Source: Limisphaerales bacterium
Lineage (GTDB): Bacteria; Verrucomicrobiota; Verrucomicrobiia; Limisphaerales; UBA11358
Reading direction: 5' to 3'
NCBI GenBank assembly: GCA_003134375.1
Contig: PLAY01000062.1
Location: 149 to 34,068 of the forward strand
DNA length: 33,920 bases
Below, in pieces: positions 1 to 8,548 of the stretch. Made by a program: the position numbers and the translations under genes. How positions within the stretch are numbered: position 1 is the stretch's first letter; every line of letters begins with the position of its first letter. The notes beneath the pieces were generated by a model. That model ran no database searches. It was not told the DNA's origin and saw only the letters and a program-made list of their open reading frames with translations.

Positions 1-54
1 GGCGTCGCGCCTGTCTCCATTTTCATTGTTTAAGTTGGAGACAGGCGCGACGCC
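1..54. repeat. Palindromic repeat element, perfect 19-bp arms, inside the trpC reading frame
   Basis: ggcgtcgcgcctgtctcca-N16-tggagacaggcgcgacgcc; flank 'tgtcctacgg' suggests the palindrome continues left of the window. Confidence 0.85.
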
Positions 55-699
55 TGTCCTACGGATTAATTTCGCCGCCAAACGCTCCGTTGTCGCCAGG
101 TCCACGTTGAAATTTTTCAAGTTGCGGTTGTTGACGCCGATGAGCTTCGCGCCGATTTTCAGAGCGCGCTCCAATTCCGGCTCATCATGCACTTCAACCA
201 GCGCGGCCAGGCCTGCTTCCATCGCGAGGGAATGGAATTTTTTCAATTGTTCGTCGCTCAAGATGGCCACGATGAGCAGGATGGCGTCCGCACCCCACTC
301 GATGGCTTCGAGGATTTGCCGTTCATCAATGATGAAGTCCTTGCGCAGCAGCGGCAGCTTGACCGCCGCGCGGATTTGCCGGAGATAATCCAGCGAACCC
401 TGAAAAAACTTCTCGTCGGTCAGGACCGACAAACAACTTGCGCCCGCCGCCTCGTATTCTTTCGCGATGCGAACCGGATCGAAGTCCTGGCAAATGACGC
501 CCGCGGACGGCGAAGCCTTTTTGACCTCGGCAATCAACGCGATGTCGCCGTGTCGCGGGTGCTGCAACGCCGCGAGAAAGTCGCGCCGTTCGCCGTGTTC
601 GAGCAACGCATCGCGCAAATCGCCGGCGGCGATGAATCGCGCGGGCAACTTCGCGACTTCGCGTTTCTTCTGCTCAACGATGGTGTCGAGGATGGACAT
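1..699 (-). CDS. trpC: Indole-3-glycerol phosphate synthase, 3' end truncated by the window edge
   Basis: Manual reverse translation from ATG at 699: [22 protein letters not shown]...[93 protein letters not shown]...[26 protein letters not shown]; TrpC motifs. Frame stays open to base 1. Confidence 0.93.
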   Translation of the reverse strand, partial: MSILDTIVEQKKREVAKLPARFIAAGDLRDALLEHGERRDFLAALQHPRHGDIALIAEVKKASPSAGVICQDFDPVRIAKEYEAAGASCLSVLTDEKFFQGSLDYLRQIRAAVKLPLLRKDFIIDERQILEAIEWGADAILLIVAILSDEQLKKFHSLAMEAGLAALVEVHDEPELERALKIGAKLIGVNNRNLKNFNVDLATTERLAAKLIRRTGVAPVSNLNNENGDRRDA

Positions 700-708
700 G
701 CTTTTAAC

Positions 709-806
709 GGGGAACATCCAACAACCAACATCGAACTTCCAACATCCAATTGGCCGCCCAAATCCGGCATTGGATGTTGGATGTTGAATGTTCGATGTTC
801 GATGTT
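709..806. repeat. Intergenic inverted repeat built from aacatccaac/tggatgttg units
   Basis: aacatccaacaaccaacatcgaacttccaacatccaat ... attggatgttggatgttgaatgttcgatgttcgatgtt between prfB and trpC. Confidence 0.8.
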
Positions 807-815
807 TTCTTCAAT

Positions 816-1962
816 TTATTCTTCCTCATCCTTCACTCCCTGCATCCGCTTGAGTGGGCAGTCGGCGCGGAGCCAGCCGTTCACGAACGCATCCAAATCG
901 CCGTCCATCACCGCCTGGACATTGCTGGTTTCCACGCCGGTGCGCAAATCCTTCACCATGCGGTAGGGCTGAAAGACGTAGCTGCGGATCTGATTGCCCC
1001 ATGAGATGCTGCCCTTCTCACCGTAAAACCGTTCCATGTCGGCCTTCTGCGCGTCCACCCGCTGCGCATAAATCCGCGACAGCAACAGCCGCATGGCCGT
1101 GGCGCGGTTTTGATGCTGCGAACGCTGGGTCTGCGATGCGACGACGAGACCGGTTGGGATGTGTGTAATGCGCACGGCGGTTTCGACCTTGTTCACGTTC
1201 TGGCCGCCCTTGCCGCCGGAACGGAACGTGTCCACTTGGAATTCATTCGGCGGGATGACGATTTCCTCGTCGTTCTCTTCGATTTCCGCGATCACGTCCA
1301 CGCTGGCGAAACTCGTGTGACGGCGTTTATTGGAATCGAACGGCGAGATGCGCACGAGCCGGTGTACGCCGCGTTCGGCTTTGGCAAAGCCGTAGGCGTT
1401 TTCGCCCTGGAGCAGCATCGTGACACTTTTAAGCCCCGCGCCTTCGCCGACCAGCGCGTCGGTGACTTCAATCTCCCAGCCGCGTGATTCGGCCCAGCGT
1501 TGATACATGCGCGACAGCATTTCCGCCCAATCCTGCGCCTCGGTGCCGCCGGCGCCGGCGTTGATGCTGAGGATGCAATTCTTCCGGTCGTGCGGGCCGC
1601 TGAGAAAAACCTTCAGTTCCAGCGCGTCGAGTTCCTTGAGAAATTTCGCCAGGTCGCGCGTTAGTTCCAGTTCCACCTGCGCCTGGGCTTCGGGCGGTTC
1701 GGCCTCGCCGAGTTCGAGCATTACGCGGAGGTCGTCGAGCCGCTTTTCGGCCTGGAACAGAGGCTCGATTTTATTGCGGAGGGAATTGGTCTCGTTAATC
1801 AGCCCCTGCGCCTTTTCGCGGTTGTTCCAGAAATTGTCGGCGGCCATCAGTGCGTTGATTTCGCCGATGCGTTTTTGTGCGGTGGGCACGTCAAAGAAAC
1901 CTCCGCAGATGCGTGAGTTTCCCGGCGGCGGTGGCAATTTCTGTTTTAACCGTTTCAAACAT
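816..1962 (-). CDS. prfB: Peptide chain release factor 2, expressed through +1 programmed frameshifting
   Basis: RF2 body with GGQNVNKVETAVRI and SPFDSNKRRHTSFASV. Start ATG at 1962 gives MFETVKTEIATAAGKLTHLRRFL-TGA; CTT-TGA-C shift joins DVPTAQKRIGE... The ORF-track N-terminus (MKRLKQKLPPPPG...) is a frame artefact. Confidence 0.95.
1890..1905 (-). promoter_or_regulatory. prfB +1 frameshift site with upstream SD-like stimulator
   Basis: Minus strand CGGAGGTTTCTTTGAC; in-frame UGA is codon 24; SD-like GGAGG just upstream of CUU-UGA-C. Confidence 0.92.
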
Positions 1963-2046
1963 GGCGGCGGAGAATACCGGATGTAGAATCGAGAATCCAG
2001 AAGGGAAAAGGGCTTTTGACACGAATTACGCGAACTGCCGCGAATT

Positions 2047-2121
2047 GGTAGGGACGGCTCGCCGAGCCGTCCGTTTTAGGGGCGGAACCTCCGCTGGTCG
2101 CCTCGGCGAGGCGACCCTACC
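2047..2121. repeat. Palindromic intergenic repeat element
   Basis: ggtaggg...ccctacc outer arms with inner palindromes acggctcgccgagccgt and gtcgcctcggcgaggcgac. Confidence 0.75.
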
Positions 2122-2126
2122 TGGAA

Positions 2127-2801
2127 TCACGGAATCAACCACCGGCTCGTGGCGTTGTTCGTGGGGGTGCCGGAAGTGCTTGAAACAACCGCGGAATTCA
2201 GACCATCGCCGGTGACCTGCTGTGCCGAGCCGTCAGCCATACCGATGTTACCATTGCCATGATGCCGGTCTTTGGTCCAAGCAATGGTGGTGCCGGTTCT
2301 AAGATTCAGGATTCCCGGCTGAACGGGCTTGCCATCAACCAGCAGATTGTCATCACCGTCGAGAATCATTTGCGGATAAATCTCGACCGCGTCTGCACTA
2401 ATGAAATAGCTGATGTGGGCGCCGCTGAAGCCGGTTGAGAAATTGGTTGCGTAAGTCCGGTGGGTATCTTCCGGGCAAAGCAAGATTTTGGGCGTGCTCA
2501 ATTCATTGGACATCACCTGGAAACAAGCGGCGACATTTCCTGTGGCAACCAATTCCATCGCGCCACCATTCGTCACCGAAACCGCCATCGGGTATTTGCC
2601 GTTGTTGTCTCCTTCCCAAAGCCGGTAGGCAATGCCGATTTGCTTTAAATTGCTCACACAACCGATACGCGCATGTTTTCTTTTTGCCGCGGCTAATGCT
2701 GGCAAAAGCAAGGCAACAGCAAAGGCAATAACGAAAATGACCACCAAAACCTCCGTCAGCGTCAGCGCACGGTTTCGTTGATGGGAGAAGCGCGGGTTCA
2801 T
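2127..2801 (-). CDS. Prepilin-type N-terminal methylation domain protein (pseudopilin-like)
   Basis: RALTLTEVLVVIFVIAFAVALLLPALAAAKRKHARIGCVSNLKQIG; C-terminal NIGMADGSAQQV. Confidence 0.85.
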   Translation of the reverse strand: MNPRFSHQRNRALTLTEVLVVIFVIAFAVALLLPALAAAKRKHARIGCVSNLKQIGIAYRLWEGDNNGKYPMAVSVTNGGAMELVATGNVAACFQVMSNELSTPKILLCPEDTHRTYATNFSTGFSGAHISYFISADAVEIYPQMILDGDDNLLVDGKPVQPGILNLRTGTTIAWTKDRHHGNGNIGMADGSAQQVTGDGLNSAVVSSTSGTPTNNATSRWLIP

Positions 2802-2815
2802 TACCGCGACGGGTT

Positions 2816-3373
2816 TTATTTGCCGGTCTTGACCAGCGACAGCGCCGTGAGCAGCAGAACCACAATTATAATCCCCACAATGCCGACACCAATCCAGAAA
2901 TAGATGCCACTCCGGTTGCGCTTTTTGGAAAATTCCTTGCTGGTGTCAAAACCCGGCGGGCGTCCGACGCCTTCCAGTTCACTCAAGCTGACGCCGCGCG
3001 GGATGACCATGGTGGATTCCCCCTGCTTTTTGGCCGGGCCGGGAGCGGAGGCCGTGGCTGGCGCGGCGTCCGGTGCGGAAGTAGGCTTTCCGTTTTCCAG
3101 TTTCAATTCAATCTGGCCGAGCCGCAGCGTCTGGCCGGGCTTCAAAACGCTTTCGGTGATTTGTTCGCCGTTGATGAACGTGCCGTTCGTCGAATTGAGG
3201 TCTTTGATGACGACATCACTGCCGCGCAACAACACTTCGCAATGATGGCTGGAGACGGACGACTCGGCGATTTGAAACAGATTGTCCTCGACGCGGCCAA
3301 TCGTGGTACGATCCACGTTCAGCTCGTGTGCGCGGCCGTTCAGGCCTTGAGTCAGAATAACAAGTTTGGCCAT
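2816..3373 (-). CDS. FHA domain protein with C-terminal transmembrane helix
   Basis: TTIGRVEDNLFQIAESSVSSHHCEVLLRGSDVVIKDLNSTNGTFINGEQI; C-terminal IYFWIGVGIVGIIIVVLLLTAL. Confidence 0.92.
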   Translation of the reverse strand: MAKLVILTQGLNGRAHELNVDRTTIGRVEDNLFQIAESSVSSHHCEVLLRGSDVVIKDLNSTNGTFINGEQITESVLKPGQTLRLGQIELKLENGKPTSAPDAAPATASAPGPAKKQGESTMVIPRGVSLSELEGVGRPPGFDTSKEFSKKRNRSGIYFWIGVGIVGIIIVVLLLTALSLVKTGK

Positions 3374-3442
3374 GGACTTACAATAAGCCGATTATGGTCA
3401 CGGCGCGTTTCAAGTCAAACCGAAATCTGGGAAAATGATTTT

Positions 3443-4609
3443 TTAACCCCGCCGCTCAATCAGCGCGCGGAATTCAGCGAACAACGGCGTCGAATCATGC
3501 GGCCCGGGCGATGCTTCGGGATGATATTGCACGCAAAAAACCGGCCGGGTCTTGTGGCGCAGGCCCTCGACGGTTTGATCGTTCAAATTGATGCGGTTCA
3601 CCGCGATGCCGGACGGCAACGATTTCGCGTCCACGGCAAAACCATGATTCTGCGCTGTGATTTCGACTTTGCCGGATTCCAAATCCTTCACCGGCTGATT
3701 TGCGCCGCGATGGCCAAATTTCAATTTGAAGGTTTTGCCACCGAACACCTGTCCGAGAATTTGATGGCCGAGACAAATCCCGAAAACCGGCACCCCGCTG
3801 TCCACCAGGGTCTTTACTTCGCGCACAAGGTAGTTGAGCGCCGCCGGGTCGCCGGGGCCATTGGACAGAAAAATGCCCGCCGGCTTGTGTTTAAGCGCAT
3901 CGGCGGCGGTTACCGCGGCCGGCAAAACTTGTACGGCAAAGCCATGCTGCCGCAACCGCCGTAAAATATTGTATTTCATGCCATAGTCGAAGGCGACGAT
4001 GGGAATGTCCGCCGGGGGCAGCGGCTGGCGCAATTGGCGCGCGTTGGCCGGTTCGTTGCCGATGGCCAGCTTGAAGCTCGCGCTTTGCTCGTCCTTTTCG
4101 TCCCAGCGGAACGCGGCCTTGTGCGTGACTTCCTTGACATAATCCACGCCGACAAAAACGAATTCCTTCGCGCGCCTGACGGCTTCCGGCTCCGAAACTT
4201 CCTCCGTGGAAATAAAACCGTTCATCGCGCCGCGCACGCGAAGTTTTTTGGTCAGGGCGCGGGTGTCAATTCCCTGAATTCCCGGAACCCCGTTTTTTTT
4301 GAGATATTCCGCGAGCGGCAAATCCGCGCGCCAGTTGCTGACGACCGGCGAAAGTTCGCGGATGACGAATCCGGCGACGTGCGGCCGCCACGATTCCACG
4401 TCCACCTCGTTGACGCCGTAATTGCCGATGAGCGGATAGGTCATCGTGACGATCTGGGCTTTGTAGGACGGGTCGGTGAGGATTTCCTGATAACCGGTCA
4501 TGGACGTGTTGAAGCAGACCTCGCCGCACGCGGACGCGCGCGCGCCAAAACCTTGTCCGTGAAACACGGAACCGTCTTCAAGGGCCAGAATCGCTTTCAT
4601 CAAAATCAA
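3443..4609 (-). CDS. carA: Carbamoyl-phosphate synthase small subunit
   Basis: MKAILALEDGSVFHGQGFG; NTSMTGYQEILTDPSY; glutamine amidotransferase motif GVPVFGICLGHQILG; VQYHPEASPGPHD. Start may be at the second Met. Confidence 0.96.
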   Translation of the reverse strand: MILMKAILALEDGSVFHGQGFGARASACGEVCFNTSMTGYQEILTDPSYKAQIVTMTYPLIGNYGVNEVDVESWRPHVAGFVIRELSPVVSNWRADLPLAEYLKKNGVPGIQGIDTRALTKKLRVRGAMNGFISTEEVSEPEAVRRAKEFVFVGVDYVKEVTHKAAFRWDEKDEQSASFKLAIGNEPANARQLRQPLPPADIPIVAFDYGMKYNILRRLRQHGFAVQVLPAAVTAADALKHKPAGIFLSNGPGDPAALNYLVREVKTLVDSGVPVFGICLGHQILGQVFGGKTFKLKFGHRGANQPVKDLESGKVEITAQNHGFAVDAKSLPSGIAVNRINLNDQTVEGLRHKTRPVFCVQYHPEASPGPHDSTPLFAEFRALIERRG

Positions 4610-4639
4610 CGGATGCTAGGTGAGCCGCGCAAAAACGGA

Positions 4640-4785
4640 AAGAAATTTCAACCACGGACCTGTCCTCCGTAGCTTCCGAGTGAAGGATGGATGGACACCG
4701 ATGAACACGGATTGTTGTCCCTTCGTAGCAGCCGACGTGAGGAAGCTCAAACTCAAAGGGCTGAAAGCCCTAATTCGTGGTTCAA
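4640..4785. repeat. Intergenic region with repeat-like sequence
   Basis: gaaggatggatggacaccgatgaacacggattg (minus: SVFIGVHPSF) and agggctgaaagccct hairpin in the carA/pyrC spacer; family membership inferred. Confidence 0.4.
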
Positions 4786-6209
4786 GCCGCCACCGCTTCG
4801 GACTGTTCCGTCCAGACCTTTTTCCCGCCGACGATGGTGGCCACCGCCCGGCCCTTGAGTTTCCAGCCGAAAAACGGGCTGTTCGACGATTTGCTCGCGG
4901 TTTCGGCACGCTCAAAAACCCATTCGCGGTCGGGATCAAAGACCGTCACGTCCGCATCCGCGCCGACACCGAGCGTGCCTTTTTTCAAATTCAGCAGTCG
5001 CGCCGGATTTACCGTGTATTTCACAATCAAATCGGGGAGCGAAATGCGTTTGGCGTGAACCAGTTGCATGAGCGCCAGCGCCAGCTCGGTTTCCAAACCG
5101 ACAATGCCGAATGGCGCGTAGTCGAATTCCACTTCCTTCTCGTAATCACAGTGCGGCGCGTGGTCGCTGCACAAAATTTCAATTGTGCCGTCGGCCAGTC
5201 CGTCCAAAATCGCCTCGCGGTCGCGCGCGGAGCGCAACGGCGGATTCATTTTGAAATTCGTGTCGTAAGCCGGCCATTCAGGCAGGTTGAGGGTTGATCC
5301 GTCTTCGCTTTGCTTCGACGCGACGTGGGGTTGAGGGTTGAGGGTTCGGAAAATGTGTTTTCCATCTTCAGCCCAGAATTTTTCACTTCCGGACACGGCG
5401 GCGTCCGTCAGCGTAAAATGGTGTGGACAGGCCTCGCCGGAAATCGGCACGCTGCGTTTCTTTGCCTCACGCAGCAAGGCGACGCTGCCCGCGGCGCTGA
5501 GGTGCTGGCAATGGACGCGCGCACCGGTAAGTTCGGCGAGCAGGATGTTGCGCGCCACGATCATTTCCTCGCCCGCCGACGGCCAGCCGCGCAAACCGAG
5601 CGCGATGCTCCAGTAACCTTCGTGCATCACACCGTCGGTCACGAGCGAATAATCCTGGCAATGATCCATCACCGGCAGATCAAACATTTTGGCGTATTCC
5701 AGCGCGCGGCGCATGAGTTCGTTGTTCTGCACGCAATGGCCGTCGTCGGTGATGGCCACGACGCCGGCGCGTTTGAGCGAGCCGATGGGTGCGAGTTCCT
5801 CGCCCGCGATGTTTTTGGTAATGGCGCCGGCGACAAAGACATTTACGACGCCGTGTTGGGCGGCGCGTTCATTGATGAGGGCGACGGTCCCGGCGTTGTC
5901 AATGGCCGGGGACGTGTTGGGCATGCAGACGACCGAGGTGAAGCCGCCCCGCGCGGCGGCGGCGGTGCCGGTGGCGATGTTTTCCTTTGCCGTCTGACCG
6001 GGCTCGCGCAAGTGGACGTGCAAATCAATCAAGCCGGGACAAACAATGAGTCCGCTCACGTCCATCCGCTCGACTTCGCGCGGCGCTTTCTTCGCCGCGT
6101 CCGCTCCGACCGCCGCGATTTTGCCTGCCGAAATCAAAACATCCGCTTTGGCGTCGAGTCGGTTGGCCGGATCCACGACGCGCCCGCCAGTGAGAAGCAA
6201 CGCTGCCAT
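4782..6209 (-). CDS. pyrC: Dihydroorotase
   Basis: GLIDLHVHLREPGQTAKENIATGTAAAARGGFTSVVCMPNTSPAIDN; GEACPHHFTLTD; ILCSDHAPH. Start placed at MAALLLTGGRVVDP (6209), internal to the ORF-track start 6245. Confidence 0.95.
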   Translation of the reverse strand: MAALLLTGGRVVDPANRLDAKADVLISAGKIAAVGADAAKKAPREVERMDVSGLIVCPGLIDLHVHLREPGQTAKENIATGTAAAARGGFTSVVCMPNTSPAIDNAGTVALINERAAQHGVVNVFVAGAITKNIAGEELAPIGSLKRAGVVAITDDGHCVQNNELMRRALEYAKMFDLPVMDHCQDYSLVTDGVMHEGYWSIALGLRGWPSAGEEMIVARNILLAELTGARVHCQHLSAAGSVALLREAKKRSVPISGEACPHHFTLTDAAVSGSEKFWAEDGKHIFRTLNPQPHVASKQSEDGSTLNLPEWPAYDTNFKMNPPLRSARDREAILDGLADGTIEILCSDHAPHCDYEKEVEFDYAPFGIVGLETELALALMQLVHAKRISLPDLIVKYTVNPARLLNLKKGTLGVGADADVTVFDPDREWVFERAETASKSSNSPFFGWKLKGRAVATIVGGKKVWTEQSEAVAA

Positions 6210-6380
6210 GCGCGCGAGGCTACACGAGCGGAATTGACAACGCAAGCACGGGCGATATGCTGCTTCCGCGGCAAGTCTCGCGGGCTTGCCGCGTCAGCCT
6301 TCGCTCTTTGAGCTTCGGCTCGACAGGCCGTAAAATTCGCTGAACTGGCTTCGGGCTTGCCGCGCCGAAGCGCAGCGCAG

Positions 6381-6454
6381 GCGGGCGTAGTTCAATGGTA
6401 GAACGGAAGCCTTCCAAGCTTCACACGTGGGTTCGATTCCCATCGCCCGCTCCA
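6381..6454 (+). tRNA. tRNA-Gly (anticodon TCC), 3' CCA encoded
   Basis: Acceptor GCGGGCG/CGCCCGC, anticodon stem-loop GAAGC-CTTCCAA-GCTTC, T-arm GTGGG-TTCGATT-CCCAT, then T-CCA. Confidence 0.95.
6425..6454 (+). repeat. Left att direct repeat (within tRNA-Gly)
   Basis: acgtgggttcgattcccatcgcccgctcca, identical to 32999-33028. Confidence 0.9.
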
Positions 6455-6516
6455 ACATTGATTTCACTCAATGAAATAAATGATTTTGTGAGTTTTTAGT
6501 TTTTCAAAAACAGGCT

Positions 6517-6552
6517 ACTGCTAACACTAACTGCTAACAAGTCCAGCTATGT
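6517..6552 (+). repeat. Candidate integrase arm-binding sites, left end
   Basis: actgctaac (6517-6525) and actgctaacaagtccagctatgt (6530-6552); matches 32916-32936. Confidence 0.55.
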
Positions 6553-6665
6553 TTGCCGATGTCAGGACTTGATTTTAGGGCTTTTCGGCGCGGGTGCGCG
6601 GTGAAGTTGTCATTCCCCTGTTTCCAGCGCGGCAGGCAGGCGCGTAGGCACGCTGGCGAAGCGTT

Positions 6666-6974
6666 TCAACTTGTTTGCTGATTTGTTTCTCCCGTAAAAG
6701 CGCCGGCCTCGCATCGTTCAATAAACGCAAAAATGCTTGCCAGGTGAAAAAGTCGGACGCCTTTGATGCGGCCCGGTTCACGGATGGACACGGAACGGAT
6801 GAAGCCTTTTGCCGCCCATTCGTAGAGCTTCGGGCGTGAACAGCCGGAATAAAACTCATGCCCGCGCTTTGGCGCCCTCACCCATACCGGCAAATTGCCG
6901 TCCCGGTCGCTGGCAAGTTCTGCGGCGCGGGACGGTGCGTTCTTCAGGTTGTATGGCGTTTTGGCCGTGACCAT
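6666..6974 (-). CDS. Excisionase/HTH-like DNA-binding protein
   Basis: FYSGCSRPKLYEWAAKGFIRSVSIREPGRIKGVRLFHLASIFAFIE resembles MerR/excisionase helix-turn-helix; located just inside the left att. Confidence 0.6.
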   Translation of the reverse strand: MVTAKTPYNLKNAPSRAAELASDRDGNLPVWVRAPKRGHEFYSGCSRPKLYEWAAKGFIRSVSIREPGRIKGVRLFHLASIFAFIERCEAGAFTGETNQQTS

Positions 6975-7039
6975 GACGCGACACTAGCAGAACCGATCAC
7001 GCATTTTTTGCAGTTGCTGCAAATTCGCACGCCCGGAAT

Positions 7040-7510
7040 GTGCTGAACAAGCTTGCCGAACGCCTCAACGAACAAGCCGCACACTCTGTTACACAGATGC
7101 CGGAATCGCGTCTGGGTGACAATTTCGCCGCACGGATTGAATCACAAACCGTTGAGCAAACCACCCGGATTGAGACCGTCGCCGCGCAACTGAAAAGCTG
7201 GCGGGAGGAATTACTGCAATCGAGAAGCCGTCCATTTCTCATCATGTTTAACCCCATTATTTCGCACGCAAGCCCTACCCCTTCGCCAGTGAAGGATTTT
7301 TTGTCCGCGAAATGGTCGCGGAAAGGACGCGGAATGTCCGCGCCATGTCCGACTGGATGTCCGCGCCCATGTCCAGTCCGTGTCCCCGCGAGTGTCCGCG
7401 CCGTGTCCGCGTTGATGGCCGCAAAAGTCCCCGGACAGTCCACAGGCTGGCCATCACAAGTCCGCAAAATGTCCGCAAACAGTCCGCAGTCGCGTTGGCG
7501 CCGCGCGTGA
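7040..7510 (+). CDS. Hypothetical protein; plausible charged N-terminus, C-terminal part runs through a repeat cluster
   Basis: GTG start; LNKLAERLNEQ...RIESQTVEQTTRIETVAAQLKSWREELLQ looks helical. C-terminal half coincides with the TGTCCGC repeats and may not be genuine. Confidence 0.3.
   Translation: MLNKLAERLNEQAAHSVTQMPESRLGDNFAARIESQTVEQTTRIETVAAQLKSWREELLQSRSRPFLIMFNPIISHASPTPSPVKDFLSAKWSRKGRGMSAPCPTGCPRPCPVRVPASVRAVSALMAAKVPGQSTGWPSQVRKMSANSPQSRWRRA
7335..7480. repeat. Irregular TGTCCgc repeat cluster, period about 11-12 nt
   Basis: TGTCC starts at 7335, 7346, 7358, 7370, 7381, 7393, 7404, with more gtccgc copies downstream. Confidence 0.7.
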
Positions 7511-7672
7511 ATCAGAGGCGTGATTATGTGTCGCCGGTCGTCGCGTCAATGTATTGCTCGCCTCATCCGGCTGCGCTCCACATTGCACCCGCCGCCCGGC
7601 TCCGGGAGTTTTGCCTCTATGATTCCGCGCCGCAGATGATGGCGCTGACTTTCAAAACGGATTGATCGAAAC

Positions 7673-7891
7673 TTAATTCATTCCTTTTGACAAAATATCC
7701 CACTTCACCATGTTGAATTCAGATTCACTTAATGCGCCTGACTGACATAAGCCATGTAATTGTTGAATACGCGCTAATGAATTATCCTGTTTTGCTTTGG
7801 GTTGCCCCAAATAGAAAGCTTTTGCACGTTGCCATTCATCAGTAGTAATAGCACCAGTTCGCACCAAACCAGCGAGTTTTTCCAACTCCAA
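7673..7891 (-). CDS. Small protein with two SHOCT-like motifs
   Basis: MELEKLAGLVRTGAITTDEWQRAKAFYLG ... IQQLHGLCQSGALSESEFNMVKWDILS. Confidence 0.5.
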   Translation of the reverse strand: MELEKLAGLVRTGAITTDEWQRAKAFYLGQPKAKQDNSLARIQQLHGLCQSGALSESEFNMVKWDILSKGMN

Positions 7892-8548
7892 CCCTGTGAC
7901 AATTGGGGGACTCGGTGGGTGGCCGGACCGGCGATTTCCGGCCGGTTTTCCGGAAAATGCTAAAAAAATGCCTTTATCAACACCTTGAAACCAGGACGGT
8001 CACCGTTGGGTGCAACCACCGTGGCGGCAGCTTCCCTTGCTGTATCGCCCGGCTTCCAAGCGGGTATTCTGATATGAAAGCGATGTCATGACGTAGGTTC
8101 GGCTTTGTGGCCCGGGCGGCAGGGATGCCGCCGGCTACAGCAGGCAAGGATGCTGGCCGCGACAGATCAGCGGCGGTGCCAAGTCCGGTTGTGTAATGAG
8201 AAAATGGCACCGAGGTAGAAGGGGTTTGAGCCTTCGTTGCCTCGACTTAAAATGACACCTTGGCTTTTGTCATTATCAACCAGAGGAACACGAGCGGATG
8301 ATCCCGATTCATCCGGTCGGTAAAGATCAGGCACGCCTGATTCCACCTGTCCTGCGAAAAAAGGCCTGTCACGTTTTGGTGACATACCCGTTTGAGATGT
8401 CACCTGCCTGACACATTGTGCTCAAAAACCTTTTATGACGCGGCGGCGTGGACTTTCAAGATGGCGCAACCAACCGTCACGAAACTGAGTGTGGCTGGCA
8501 GGTTTATGGAAGTGGGAGTGGATGGCATTCCGTTAGACTTACCAGCAA

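Noticed and set aside
187-966. 259-aa plus-strand ORF
   Set aside because: Antisense to trpC and prfB; composition typical of a GC-rich shadow ORF and runs through the intergenic repeat.
3161-3964. 267-aa plus-strand ORF
   Set aside because: Antisense to FHA and carA genes, which have strong motifs.
5310-6311. 333-aa plus-strand ORF
   Set aside because: Antisense to pyrC; no recognisable motifs.
6240-6380. gcgggcttgccgcg repeats upstream of tRNA-Gly
   Set aside because: Short and low-complexity; no clear structure beyond local duplication.
7335-7480. CRISPR array
   Set aside because: Units are about 11-12 nt without spacers of proper length; not CRISPR.
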